Assembly (NCBI RefSeq): GCF_003573695.1 | Contig: NC_039359.1 | Location: forward strand, 76,584,783-76,648,782 | Length of the DNA: 64,000 bases | Source of the DNA: Papaver somniferum | Lineage: Eukaryota > Streptophyta > Magnoliopsida > Ranunculales > Papaveraceae | Reading direction: 5' to 3' | Shown here: one piece after another, positions 20,109 to 32,631 of the stretch | Layout: every line of letters begins with the position of its first letter | How positions within the stretch are numbered: the stretch's first letter is position 1 | The notes under the pieces: generated by a model | Told to the model about the DNA's origin: nothing | The model's database searches: none | The model's input: only the letters and a program-made list of their open reading frames with translations | Made by a program: the position numbers and the translations under genes

Positions 20109-22560
20109 ATCTCCCCCTTTTTCAATTTTAGTGACAAAACTATAAATACATATGTAATACAAAAAAGATAAAGAAACTTTAGTAGCTCCTATTCCACATG
20201 TCTAATATTTAACATTCCTCGAAATCTTCGTCACTTCCAAGTACTCCAATGATACCAAAGGTTGTAAGTTTAGCATCACCACTGTTGAAGATCCGTAGCT
20301 ATAACAATGAGAAAGCATCGGTCTCGATCATTGTTATACAGTGTCATAGTATTATTACACAATGTCAAAGTCCAATTGTATCACAACTTTAACAATAATA
20401 CTATGGTGATGCGTATCACTCCCCCTTAGTCAATACTCCATCTCACATGGAAACCACTCCCCCTTACACAATGATCCGAAAACCATATGTATTTGTAGTG
20501 TGAATTACATATTAATTCTCCCCCTTTTTGTCAATAAAATTGGCAAATGTACAAGAACGGCATCATAATGAGATTTCCGAAAGAGACGTTTCATAGACTA
20601 AAAGAAGAATACATACCAACTAATTAGGATGCAATCATAAAGCCGAAGATAAATGAATTCATCAATGAGTTTAAAGATACAAGATAACCCATCTAAAATT
20701 CCACGGCCGCACACCCTTCAAGATATGACCATTAAGCACAGGTTCAAAAGAACTCTCCCCCATTTGATGTCATTCCAGAAGGAACAACAAGAGCGACCTT
20801 AATTTCGAAAGAAAAAAAAGATTTTTATTGGACACAAAAAACCATGAGAATGATTTCCTATATCCAAAAACTCAATCAAATTAATCACAAGTAAACCCAT
20901 ATTAATTTAATCGGAATACGCAATCAAATTAAACACAAAAGTGATCAATTCAATTGATTATGCTCAACATAAGAGAACTTATGGAGACACGAAAATACTC
21001 AACTAGATTAATTACAAGTGAAACTATAATTAATCTAATTGGAATACACAACCAAACTAATCACAAAAGTAGTCAATTCAATTTTCATTCGTTTTGCTCG
21101 ACATAAGACAACTTACGGAGCAATAACTAAATAACCAAACAAGATGATTAATTTAGTTCAACATGCTCGACGTAAAATATCTCACGGAACAACAACTACG
21201 ATAAAAAATAATCAACTTGGTTGTATAGTTCTCAACATAAGATACATTACGGAGCCTCACAGTAATACATAAAATATGGATCAAGGATGATCAATACTGG
21301 GGAATACACAAGGATTCATTCTATTTTCCACCATTATTTGCATAACGATATTAATAAACATAATCCTTGAAAACAAAAGATTTTAACCTATCTTCCTTCA
21401 AATATTTGACAATATAGGCTTAACTTTTGTATTTGTCAAAAGTCCATTCATTCTTTTATCAATACGTGAATACCGACTTACAAAAGACTTTATTTTTGAC
21501 AAGATATGGGACAATCATAGTTCACGGACGCAAACACACATATCTCATAAGCAATTGCAATGTATAAAACCATAAAGATTAATACTGCAAAAATCATCTT
21601 CCAAACACCTTTAGAATTTAAAAACAAAATCTAAAAACATGAAGATGAAAATGTTGGACATAGCCATGTATAGTCACAATAATTTCTATACCAAACTCTA
21701 GTCATCCTTCTAAAAAATAAGAATAAATTCTCATAAGCATTTTCCTAGGCATCAAGACAAACTCGTAATGCACATATAAGATGATTTGTCCTTAGAGAGT
21801 AGAATCAATATTTTTCGCCCGGATTTATACCAAGAATAGCTACCAAAGGCGTATAAAAAGATTTTCAAAGAAGAACATACAAATTCATTAACGACCATGC
21901 ACCATAGTTCACATAAAATGATTGTGAACATTCAAGAATCCCATAGTAATGCGTACTACTTCCCATTCTTGAACTTCCTCTTTGTGATTCACAAACAATA
22001 TTCTTGTAAAAGCTACAAATGAGCTTAGAAAAGTACTTCTTCATGAATCCAAGTTCCCAAGTCCAAGAGAAGTGGAACAAGTGCCACGAAACGGAGCAAA
22101 ACACTCAAAAACAAGAGACGGGACAAATACCAATCTTAACTCATCCAAAATCAATAATTATCATCTCCATTTTGAAGAGAATTCAAATAGGAAGAGAATG
22201 CAAAAACAATGAGTTCATTCCGAGTTTAGACGAAGAAGTTACGGCCAAAACAAGTCGATCAAATATTGACATCTACAGGCAAATATGCATAACGGGTTTG
22301 CAAACAAATTTTCAAGTACGCGAACTTAAACCCAGGGATTTTGTTTTTAAAAGATGTTATGCATATCTGGTAGGTGTACCATGAAGTCCAAACATCCGGA
22401 ACTACTATTTTCAAACCTAAACGTTTAAGAACCTTAAACACAGATCAAGTTAGGTAGAAATGAACAATAAGCAAGGTACATGGACCATTATAAAAACACA
22501 AATATTGCTCAGGTTTATAGATATACCTTTTTAGAATAATCCAGTTGAATTCTACAGCCT
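20109..22560 (-). other. Non-coding internal part of element B
   Basis: No gene was seen. The stretch after the purine tract is rich in CTCCCCCTT words (20112, 20421, 20456, 20519). It also contains short repeated segments built on AATCACAAGT / CAATTCAATT / ACGGAG (about 20880-21260). Long non-coding 3' parts of this type occur in SIRE-lineage elements between pol/env-like sequence and the 3' LTR. Confidence 0.6.
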
Positions 22561-22600
22561 TACCGAACATAATATGTGTGCCCCAATTCTCGTGCTTCCC

Positions 22601-24130
22601 TCACCGTATACATAACAAGACATTTCTTGGTGAGGATGCACTTACAACACAATCAAGTTGTGTTGGGGGAACAACGTCTTTCTCACCACAAGTGACCTTT
22701 GGATTATCATGAAAGAGATCGCTTTTATAACCTTCCACATCCAATTCCATTTTCCCTAAAAACTTGTTAAGTTCCAACATCATGGATACTGCCTTCTCCA
22801 TAGTCATGGAATTTTCTGGAAGATCATTTCTTTTCACACTCAGAGCATCATTATCTTTCTTTGGTAACCACTTCTGAGTGCGTTTATAAACAACCGGAAC
22901 CTTCTTCCCATTACTCTCTTCAAGATTTCTCGGAATAGAATTGGATTGACTATTCTTTTGCAAGTTAGTCTTTCTCCAATTGGGAGCATCGGATCTTGTC
23001 TTCGTCTTTACGAAGTTATCCTTTTGATAACCATTATGATTGTGAAAAGTCTTCGTATAATGTTTCTAGGAAAATCTAGGTTTATTACGGTAACGATTAT
23101 TTTGCCTAAAGGTTGGAAAGTTACAACTTGTAATGTTAAGGGGATTAGACTTAGCATATGATCTTGGTTTCACAACTTCTTGTGATGCCCAAACAAGAAC
23201 ATCATGAAGTTTCATATTCCTTACGAAAACGACATCTCCTTTCAAGGTGACCTTTATTTCCGCAATAGTGGCAAACATAAGGAATGTTCTTACCTCGATC
23301 CATATGTCCTGACTTTGGAGGTTGATATTCTTTTCTCATTCGAACCTTAATTGCCGGTGAAGGTATTTCACTTTTGCCATCAGTGGAAACCTTTTGTTGA
23401 GAAGAATCACTAGCCTTGAAAAATTTTACCTCTTTTCTAATACTTGGAGCATCTATTCCCTTATAGCCAAATCCTCGTGTATCACGATGATTTTTACTTG
23501 CTCCTAGCATAGTGGTTAATTTGCTTGAACTAGTATTGAACTTTTTCAAGTCATCTTCCAACATCTTGATTTTATCAAGAGCAGCAGCTAAATCATCCTC
23601 AAGGCGTATTTCTCGAGCGAGACAAGCACTTTATCTGTCATAAAAACTAATTTGTTGAGAGTTAAACCTTGCTTCAGATTCTGCAAGTTTCTCTTCCAAA
23701 AAGAAGTACTTTTGATAAAGATTATCAAATTCAAGTGACTGCATACGTAGGTTTTCCTCAGAATCCTTGAGGATCGATTCGTTAGAACGATTCGATAAAT
23801 AAACACCTGCGTAACATCTTCTTGTTTTCTCGACAGAGATGAGTCAAAGGAGGTGAGACATGAGAAGTTGTAATCTTCATCATCTTCCACGAATCCAAAA
23901 ACTTAAATACTCTGAGACTTCCTCATCAACATCTCTGTCAATATCTGAATCACCTTCATTAGAAAGTTCATCCAACTATTCTTCTAGGAGAGTTTCCCAA
24001 CCAACAGTTTTTATATCAAGAGAATGTTTAGATATTGACTTAGATGTGATAGTTCTCTCAGGTGAATCCAAGCTTTTAGAATCATTTGGTAATTTCTGAA
24101 CTGGTACGTTATTAGAGATAGACTCTTCCA
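22601..24130 (-). pseudogene. Element B gag (SIRE-lineage Copia)
   Basis: Reading leftwards from 24130 the frame opens MEESISNNVPVQKLPNDSKS. It changes frame several times, passes a coiled-coil segment (LRMQSLEFDNLYQKYFFLEE and DKIKMLEDDLKKFNTSSSK), then LGASKNHRDTRGFGYKG, a zinc knuckle CHYCGNKGHLERRC (about 23290) and a last open block (22963-22601). Copies of LEFDNLYQKY and the RGxGY segment are typical of SIRE/Maximus gag. Internal stops and frameshifts make it non-functional. Confidence 0.75.
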
Positions 24131-24195
24131 TAATCAGATCACTACAAACACAGACTTATAAGGTCTTTAACGTGTTTGCCTGCTCTGATACCAAT

Positions 24196-26637
24196 TGAGA
24201 AAGAGGGGGTCTAACAACACCACCCAATATTTCACTTAGCAATCTATATGGACTAAATCCGAAATACTTTCTAGAGAATCAACTAGACATTCAGACTCAA
24301 TTAGGTAAAAGTATCTCAAGGAGTTAATATCTCTCTCTTGTTTTGATTTACTCGAGCTAATTATAGAAATCAGCGAGTCTTTAATCAAACACAAGGAATA
24401 ACTTGGTTGGTACCAAATACCAATATCCAAGGATCAATCAAGATAAAACAATATAATTTAAGATCTAAAACGCACAACCTGTATTATTTCAATTATAAAG
24501 ATAAAACAATATAATGCGGAAATAGAAATAACACAGACACCAAAATTTTGTTAATGAGGAAACCGCAAATGCAGAAAAACCACGGGACCTAGTCTAGATT
24601 GAACACACACTGTATTAAGCTGATACATACACTAGCCTACTCCAATCTAACTTCGGATTGGACTGTAGTTGAACCCCAATCAGTCTCCCACTGATCCAAG
24701 GTACAGTTGTACTCCTTACGCCTCTGATCCCAGCAAGATACTGTGCACTTGATTCCCTTAGATGATCTCACCCACAACCAAGAGTTGCTACGACCCAAAG
24801 TCGAAGACTTGACAATAAACAAATATGTCTCACATAGACAAGTTTATCAAAGGATCAATCTGTCTCCCACAGATAAACCCTAAAAGGTTTTGTTCCGTCT
24901 TTTGATTAATAATCAAGGTGAATAGGAACCAATTGATAATCCGGTCTTATATTCCCGAAGAACAACCCAGAGTTATCAATCACCTCACAACAATATTAAT
25001 CGTATGGTAGCGAAAAAAGATGTTGCGGAATCACAAACAATGAGACGAAGATGTTTGTGATTACTTTTTATATCTTGCCTATCGGAGATATCAATCTCAA
25101 GCCAATCAATCTGATTGTACTCGTACGAATAAAAGATGCAAGATCATATCACACAACTACGATAAAAGTAGTATCGGTCTGGCTTCACAATCCCAATGAA
25201 ATCTTTAAGTCGTTAACCTGGTTTTAGAAGAAGAAAACCAAAGGTTAAAGGAGAACTGACTCTAATATGCAAACTAGTATCACACGTGAGGTATGGGGAT
25301 TAGTTTTGCACAGATACTAGAGTTCCCCTTATATAGTCTTTCAAATCAGGGTTTGCAATTAAGTTACCTTGGTAACAAATCAATATACACCGTTAGATGA
25401 AAACCTGATTTAGATTCAAGCTAATATTTCTCAACCGTTGGATCGAAAACTTAACTTGTTACACACACTTGACAATGCACACTTCTAGGTTTGTTAACCA
25501 TAACCAAACGTATGCACTTGTTGGTTCAACAATAGTTAACAAAAAGGTTAGCCATATGAGCATTTCATATCAACCATGTTCTTCTTCACCATAACTAGTT
25601 CAAACGACTTCAAATGAACTAGTTAGAGAGTTGTTCAATTGCAAGGAAATCTCATGTACTACACAAGACACAATTGAAGCAAAGATGATTTGATTCACTT
25701 GAATCGGTTCATGAACTTTTATAGAAACGGTTTGCAAACTGCATTCCTTAATCTTTTTAAGTTTAAGTTTAGAAATCATCTTCAGATATATAATCTTCTC
25801 AAGTTCGCAGACTAGATTCGCGGACTTAAGTTACCGGGCAGAGTTTACAAACTCCAGCAGAAATTCTCGGGTATAAAAACTTCCCCGGTTCGCGGACTGT
25901 GTTCGCGGACTTAGTTTCACGGGAGTAGTTTGTCAACTCCAGCAGAAATTCTGGGGTTTGATAAATTTGGCAGTTCGCGGACTTGGCTCACACCATTCTT
26001 CCGGTTCTCTTGATCAACAAAGTTCGCAAACTTTGGTTCAAGGAATATGACTTATACATAAATGTGTTTCCACAATAATGCTTATGTCCACCATTGGTTA
26101 TGTAATCTAAACTCTCATTTCAATCATTGAAACATTCTTAGAGGACATTATATAATTGTTACACCATTTCTCGTCAAAACAATTTTCAAGATGATTGAAA
26201 CATATCATGACTTTCGTCATATGGTAAAGATAAACTTGGTTAAAGCGAAAATCTTACCAACTCATATTTCGAGATATAGATAGGCGAGGTATACTCGGCT
26301 CGAAAATACCAAATGTGCATAATCAAAGTCTATATATATATAGCATACGACTTCTTGTCTCAAAGAGTAGGAGATAGAGTAGATATACTTTTGAGTGATA
26401 GATAAGTTCAAGTCTTCACATACCTTTTTGTCGAGAAGTTCCACCAGTTCCTTGAGTAGTTCTTCTACTTGTATGATGAATCACCATGAAGTCCTTAAGC
26501 TCAACTATACTTTCTATCCTAGTCTGACACTTAGCTATAATAGACTAGAAATCAATACTTATAGTTTTGATCACTACCATTGACAAACATGCTTGAGATA
26601 GCAACGATTGCAAGTTCGACCGAGCAATGCTCTAACA
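24196..26637 (-). repeat. Element B 5' LTR (right), 2,442 bp
   Basis: It begins TGAGAAAGAGGGGGTC and ends GCTCTAACA. The Met-tRNA primer-binding complement lies directly to its left, which fixes the element's direction as minus. It is the undamaged partner of 16313-20108 and shows the empty site for solo LTR C. Confidence 0.88.
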
Positions 26638-26642
26638 ATAAG

Positions 26643-28766
26643 CATCTTATTGGTGTTACTAGAATACTTCTATACCAATCTGTATTGCCAACTTATTTTT
26701 GGGTTGATTCCTTACACACTGCAAATTATCACATTAACAGATTACTAACAAGATATATTGCTTTTCAAACTCCATTTGAGCTCCTATTTAATAAGTTTCC
26801 TGATTACAATTTTTTGAAGGTCTTTGGTTGTGCTTGCTTCCCTTGGCTTAAGCCTTATACATCAAACAAACTTCTACTTAGAAGTAAACAATGTATTGTT
26901 CTTGGTTATATAGTCTTAACCATAAAGGATATAGATGCTTTGATCCAGTTACTAATACAATATACATCTCCAGACATGTTTCCTTTCTTGAGTCATCATT
27001 TCCTTATAAGGATAGTGTTCATTCATCAATCCTTGCTCCTGAATCAACTGATTCAACATCTTTATCTACTATTGCATCTACCACTCCATCTTCTGCACAT
27101 TCAACTATTCCTACTCATGTTATAGGAATGATCATGGCATCACTACTAGAGGCAAGAATGAAATTTATACCCCAAAATCTTATTTTGCTACTAAACACCC
27201 TTTTCCTGTTGAATATATATCTAGAGTGGCTACTTGTATTTCTGAAGCAAAGAAAGAAGTTTTTTGGAATGTTGCTTCAGTGGCTGAATATACAGCTTTG
27301 CAGAATGCTGGTATATGGTCACTGGTTCCTCCATTTGCAGGTCAAAACATTGTTGGCTGCAAATGGGTATTTAAAGTGAAACAAAATCCATATAGAAGTA
27401 TTGATAAACACAAGGATATCCTTGTTGCTAAGGGCTATTATCAACAAATTGGAATACACTTTGATGAGACCTTCAGCCCTGTTGCAAAACCAACTACAAT
27501 TATGCTTATTTTTTCCATGGCTATTCAATACAACTGGGTTATTCATCAGCTTGATGTAAACAATGCCTTCTTATGTGGTGATCTTAAAGAAATAGTTTAT
27601 ATGTCTCATCCTTCTGGTTTTGTCGACAAGGACATACCAAATCATGTATGTCTCTTACATAAGGACATTATGGTCTTAAGAAAGCACTTAGAGCATGGTA
27701 TGACAAACTCAACTCAGCTCTTTTGTCTCTTAATTTCAAGAATTCATTTGCAGATTCCTCTCATGTGTGTTCATAAAGATGGTGATCAACTTACTGTTGC
27801 TCTAGCTTATGTGACTGATATCATGCTTACAGGAACTTCTGCTATAGTTTTAAAACATGTGATTGCCTCAACTACAACTGCAGTTTCCTATCAAGGATAT
27901 AGGTCATATTAGTTATTTTTTGGGTCTTGAGATTTCCAAAACTGCAGATTCTTTGTTTATGTCTCAGACAAGTATATATTTGACTTGCTGCAAATATATC
28001 ATATGGAGGGGGCTAAGCCATGTCATATACCATTTTCACCTACAACTAAACTGTCTAAATCTGATGGAGTGCTTCTTGACAATCCAACAAAATATAGGTC
28101 TCCAGTGGGAGCTTTTCAGTATTTGACTTGGACAAGACCTGAGATCTCCTTTGCTGTTAACTTAGTCTGTCAGCACATGCAACATCCCATAGATACACAC
28201 TTGGCTGCAACAAAAAGGATTCTCAGATATGTGAAGGGAACTCTATGGATTTTGGTTTACATTTCACTAAATGCCCTACATTTCTATTGGGATTTTCAGA
28301 TGCAAATTGGGTTGGGTGTATAGATGACAGGAGATCAACAAGTGGTTACTGTATTTTTTTTTGGCTCTAATGTGATATCATGGTCTTCTAAGAAACAGAC
28401 TACTATTTCCAGGTCTAACACTGAATAAGAATACATGACATTGGCTCATAGTGCTGCAAAGATGGTTTGGATCTATTTTCTTCTGCAGGATCTTCATGTT
28501 CTTTTACTTGGTATTCCTAGGTTGGGTGTGATAACATTATCTCTATATCTTTGGCTTCTAATCCAGTCATGCATTCCAGGATGAAGCATGTTCACTTAGA
28601 CTATCATTTTATCAGGGAACTGGTGCACTCAAAGGATCTTGATATGTTCTACGTTAATACAATTGATCAAATTGGTGATATTTTTACTAAAATTTACACG
28701 CTCCAAGATTCAGTTCTCTCATAGACAAGCTTCATATGGTTGTATCACCCATTCGCTTGAGGGGGA
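26643..28766 (+). pseudogene. Copia A C-terminal integrase, RT and RNase H
   Basis: The integrase resumes with HLIGVTRILLYQSVLPTYFW, then FELLFNKFPDYNFLKVFGCA. RT follows with SLVPPFAGQNIVGCKWVFKV, FSPVAKPTTI, IHQLDVNNAFLCGDL and YVTDIMLTG (the YVDDML motif, mutated). Next come FLGLEISKT, FQYLTWTRPEISFAVNLVCQ and an RNase H part (RRSTSGYC, MKHVHLDYHFIRELV, TIDQIGDIFTK). Several stops and frameshifts are present. It ends at the purine tract GCTTGAGGGGGA. Confidence 0.85.
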
Positions 28767-29037
28767 TAATAACATGCAGAACAATGGTAAAGGATTAGGG
28801 TCTGTTGCAGTGTAGGTTAATATTTAAACTCTTCTTTCCCTCTTTGTTCTCATGTGCTGCTTAGTTGTGTTTTGTCTGTCTCACACACTCTTCTCACACG
28901 TGTAACTGTCTGTATTTGTTTTGTCTATTAGTCACTTCTTTAAATACCTGCATTTTACCGAGTCAAGTAATGTAATGAAAAAATACTCTTTGTTGAGTGA
29001 TTATTCTCATTTCTTTGTAATGCACATAATAATGTTA
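28767..29037 (+). repeat. Copia A 3' LTR
   Basis: It matches the 5' LTR at 13872-14144 with scattered substitutions and short indels. It ends AATGTTA before the TCAAT target duplication and the resumed F-box sequence (AAGGTATAGTTTCTCC, compare 11876). Confidence 0.8.
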
Positions 29038-29887
29038 TCAATAAGGTATAGTTTCTCCAGGACGTTCGTCTTCCTCAACAAAACTTCGATAAAGTTGAGT
29101 TTTATGTCACTTCCTTGTAACTTGGAAATATTGACAAGCTTGAGGTTGCCGAGCGTGAATGTTGACGAGAACCTCTCAATATCCAACTTCATCTAAACGT
29201 TCCAACTATCACAACATTTAATGGTGGATTACATATACAACACTTTTTATATTTCTATTTTTTGTTAATAAAATTAATGATAAGGATTTCAAAAGTAACA
29301 GCCAGTCACCAACCTTGTTGACGAATGAATCCCGACTTAAATATGACTCCAAACCTGATTCTGATGAGTCTGAGTCTGAATATGAATACGAAAATTCTGA
29401 ATTGGAATATGATGAGTCTAAATATGAACTGGATGAGCCTAATTCTGAATGGTTTAAATCTGAGTCTAAGTCGAAACTAGATGAATCTGACTCGCAATCC
29501 GATGTGTCTGAGTCGGAACTGGATGAGTCTGACCGTATATCTGTATGCGAAACTGGATTCCAGATGGGAAGCTATAATTCAACATAATAAGAGTTAGAAT
29601 CCATCTTTCAGAAAACAAAGGTTACAGAACTAACATGAAAAGTGATAGATAATTAAAGTGTCAATAGTAATTAGATCCAAGCTAAGGGATTCAATGTTAG
29701 GTGAGTTCTTGAGAATTGAGGCTATCACATAGATGGAGTCTCTTGAAAATTTAATTTGCGGCAGCTTCAAACGCCGTAGGTTATAAAACTGAGGAAGTAG
29801 ATTTTCTAAGAATTTTGGGACTCCTGTGTTACCCTGCGCACACATAAAAATATTCAAAAAACAAAATATTTTAGATAAATGGAACAA
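29038..29887 (-). pseudogene. F-box/LRR copy 2, C-terminal exons
   Basis: Reading leftwards there are three exon-like blocks. The first (about 29848-29640) is GNTGVPKFLENLLPQFYNLR, then FSRDSIYVIASILKNSPNIES. The second (about 29604-29307) follows an acceptor at GAATTATAG and is Asp/Ser/Glu-rich (RSDSSSSDSDTSDCESDSSS and similar). The last (29193-29040) follows TTTAG and reads MKLDIERFSSTFTLGNLKLV, then FIEVLLRKTNVLEKLYLID. It keeps the middle section that copy 1 lost. Its N-terminal half lies beyond element D at about 38973-40291. Confidence 0.65.
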
Positions 29888-29889
29888 AG

Positions 29890-30312
29890 TAATAAATTAT
29901 GGGTATCATTGAGATGGATCATCGATTAAGAAGAAGAATCAAACATAAATAAAGAAGACAGATAATTAAAGTGGTTCGAAACTAACGCCTACGTCCACTG
30001 AGAAACCCCGTAGGGTGAATTGGATTATTGATCTCTAGAGTTTGATGATTTTGGAATACCTTTACATTTACATAATGATCCTATATATAGAGATACATGA
30101 TCAGTAAACCCTAGAAAAGATAATAATTTAACTATCTTATCTTGACTAGGTATCTTAAGCTTAGATGGAACTGCTACTACCTTATTACGACTTGGTCTTC
30201 CGACTATGATTTGGTAATCGCTTCATATGCTAAACTAGACATTGTCACTTTATTTATTCTTCCGTGTATGGTCACAACTGTGACTTTTACTGCACTTCTA
30301 CTATATTCCAAA
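29890..30312 (-). repeat. Element D 3' LTR (left)
   Basis: It matches the right LTR through GTGGTTCGA..CTAACGCCTAC, GGATTATTGATCTC, ATACCTTTACATTTACATAA, TTGACTAGGTATCTTAAGCT and TCTTCCGTGTATGGTC. Confidence 0.85.
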
Positions 30313-31402
30313 CCTCCACCAAGTTGAACATATAAATTTTTGAAATGTTTAACTTGGATAATATCATGAAAGGATTATTGCAACATGAACTTTGATTACA
30401 GTCGTTTTATCTTTGTTAATGTCGACACTTGAACAGAAGTGGCACGCATGAACCAAAAATAGAAAAATGATCTTCATAATTACAACATCAATCTTGTGTT
30501 GAAAATTGGCTTGGCTGCATAATATGCTCAAAGAGCTTAGATTAACCGAATGGGCTAGCTTAGTCAATTAATAACCTAGACAAAACTAATTTCTGAAATA
30601 GTTAAGATATCTTACATGGAATTATATTGTCGGAACTGAATTGATATATCTCATAAAAGGAGATAATAGTAGAGATAATTTTTGCATATTCAGAAAAAGG
30701 AATATGGAGATGATTTAATGCTCTTGATAAGAAGGTTAAGTATCAAGAAGAATAACATCAATGGTGAGATCAAGGTAGTCAATATCGGTTGTACAGGACG
30801 ATATTACAGGTTTTTATCGGATATCGGAAGATACCTATACGATATCGAAAATATTGGTAATACAAAGACGGAATGATATTATAGGTTGTACAGGCTGGTA
30901 CAGACCGATATATCATTGTTACTTGTACATTTATAATATCGGTTTCAGTGAATAAATTTTTCACCAACATGCATTTAGTCTTTACAGACAAGTACAATTT
31001 CAAATGGAAAAGGTAAAAAGCCCTAATATATATATTTATATATATATTTATAAGGATGATATGAGAAAGAACCTGAAGGAGATAATTGAAGGGTACAAAG
31101 ATATTGTCGACAAGTTTTCATCCTCATCAAGTCAAAATTCTTCGGACTAAGAAGGAAAAAGAGACTCGATCATAAACACAATTCTTTCAACGGGATCGAA
31201 AAATAAACTTTAATTGAACTCGGCGACGGAGAGCAAAAGTGACCGGCGACGGAATCGGTGCTTGACTCGGAATTTTTTCTTCATCATTTTCTTGATTTCT
31301 GTTCAACCAAGCATTAATTTCAGGTGATTTTGTTGAATCTTACATCATTCATCATGGTTACTGAAATTAATTTGTCTTAAATCAGGTGTTTTATTTCGAA
31401 AA

Positions 31403-32631
31403 ATGGAATCTAAGAAAAAATTTGAGTCTGATAATAATTCATCAGTTGAAGGTATGAAAATTCCTTCGATTGAATTACCTGATGAATTATTTGAGAAAAG
31501 TTTAGATCCATGGCGTTTTTCTTTAATTGGTAGATTAAATTTACAGAAGATTAAATTTGTTGATGCTGCAATAATTCTTAGAAATCAATGGAAATTAATT
31601 GGAGATTGTAAGCTAATTCCATTAGGTAGAGGTTTCTTTACCATCAAATTGGGTAATATTACAGATCGTAACTACATCAAGTCTCAGGTATGGGAAGTTA
31701 CAGATCAAATTTTGAAGACTAGAAATTGGGTGTATACTTTCGACTTATCAGTCAAAGAACTTCTAAGGAGTTTGTTTGGGTGAGATTTCCAGGTTTAGGT
31801 CTTGAATTCTGGAGTAAATCAATTCTATTCAAAATTTATGAAGAAATAGGAACTCCAATTAAAATTGATGAAGCAACAGCTAAATGTGATGTTGGATATT
31901 ATGCAAATGTATTGGTTGAGGTGGATTTTTCTTCTTCAGTTCCAAATAAAGTATGGATTGGAACTAAATATGGGGTTTTTTTTCAAGAGATTTCCATTCC
32001 AGATTGTCCAAAATACTGCAGCTGCTGCAAAATGGTAGGTCACTTTATCACAGAATGTAGAGTTGAAAAAGCAAAAAGGAATGAAACTACTCCACAACAA
32101 CCTAAGAGCTCCTTAAAAATTCCTCAGCAGCCTAATTCAAGTTCAACAAACACTCTGAATGCCTTATCTTCAGTAAGTGTTCCTAGATCATTGCCCTTTG
32201 ATATTTGTGATACATCAGCAGAAGACAATGAAATCTCAGTTATCCATACACTTCATGCTACTCCAACAGTTCCAGCTCATCAAATTATTCACACTGCTAA
32301 TACTGGAAGATTCAGTCCTCTTGAATGTGTTCAAGAAAATGTTCTTGAAGATATTGTGGTTAATGAAGATAAAAAAGATGATGTTGTACAAACTCCTCAA
32401 ATCAAATTTGTAAATGGAAAGACAGGAACTATCTCTGATGAAACTGTTAAGGTTACATCATGGTCTAAAGTGGTTGAAAAGCAAGTGATTAATCCTACTT
32501 CTATTACTTCCACTTCTCAACATTATCCAGGTGCAGTTAAAGGTGGTAATCCAATTGTTACAAATAAGAAACATAATCTCAGACAAAATCAAGGTAAGGA
32601 AGGTACCAAAAATCCTCCACCACCAAGATGA
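31403..32631 (+). pseudogene. LINE ORF1: DUF4283 / zinc-knuckle protein with one frameshift
   Basis: The frame from 31403 (MESKKKFESDNNSS) covers LIGRLNLQKIKFVDAAIILR, WKLIGDCKLIPLGRGFF and YIKSQVWEVTDQILKTRNW. A 1-nt shift near 31760 moves it to FVWVRFPGLGLEFWSKSI, GTPIKIDEATAKCDVGYYA and VLVEVDFSS. A CCHC knuckle CSCCKMVGHFITEC follows near 32015. The tail is Ser/Thr/Pro-rich. ORF1 proteins bind the LINE RNA. The ORF stops at 32631, where the ORF2 ATG starts. Confidence 0.85.

Larger units (their letters stand above)
16313..26637 (-). mobile_element. SIRE-like Copia element B, gag only, nested in Copia A
   Basis: The element begins TGAGAAAGCGGGGGTC and ends GCTCTAACA with the target duplication ATAAG on both sides (16308-16312, 26638-26642). 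A Met-tRNA primer site reads as GCTCTGATACCA (24182-24193) against the right LTR. A purine tract (minus-strand GAAAAAGGGGGAGA) lies against the left LTR at 20110-20122. It therefore runs right to left. LTRs are about 2.4 kb. The internal part is only about 4.1 kb and holds gag but no recognisable protease, integrase, RT or RNase H, so it is non-autonomous (TR-GAG type). Confidence 0.88.
13872..29037 (+). mobile_element. Ty1/Copia LTR retrotransposon A, interrupted by element B
   Basis: Two LTRs of about 270 bp flank degenerate gag-pol in Copia order (gag, protease, integrase, RT, RNase H). The insertion sits in the F-box copy 2 region with a TCAAT target duplication (13867-13871 and 29038-29042). 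A purine tract GAGGGGGAT precedes the right LTR, and a diverged Met-tRNA primer site (TGGTATCTGACATG) follows the left LTR. Stops and frameshifts show it is inactive. Element B (16313-26637) splits its integrase; removing B leaves an element of about 4.8 kb, a normal Copia size. Confidence 0.85.

Noticed and set aside
29315..29587. Plus-strand acidic frame DESESE
   Set aside because: The minus strand has splice-like borders and fits the F-box copy 2 exon order; the plus frame is taken as its mirror.
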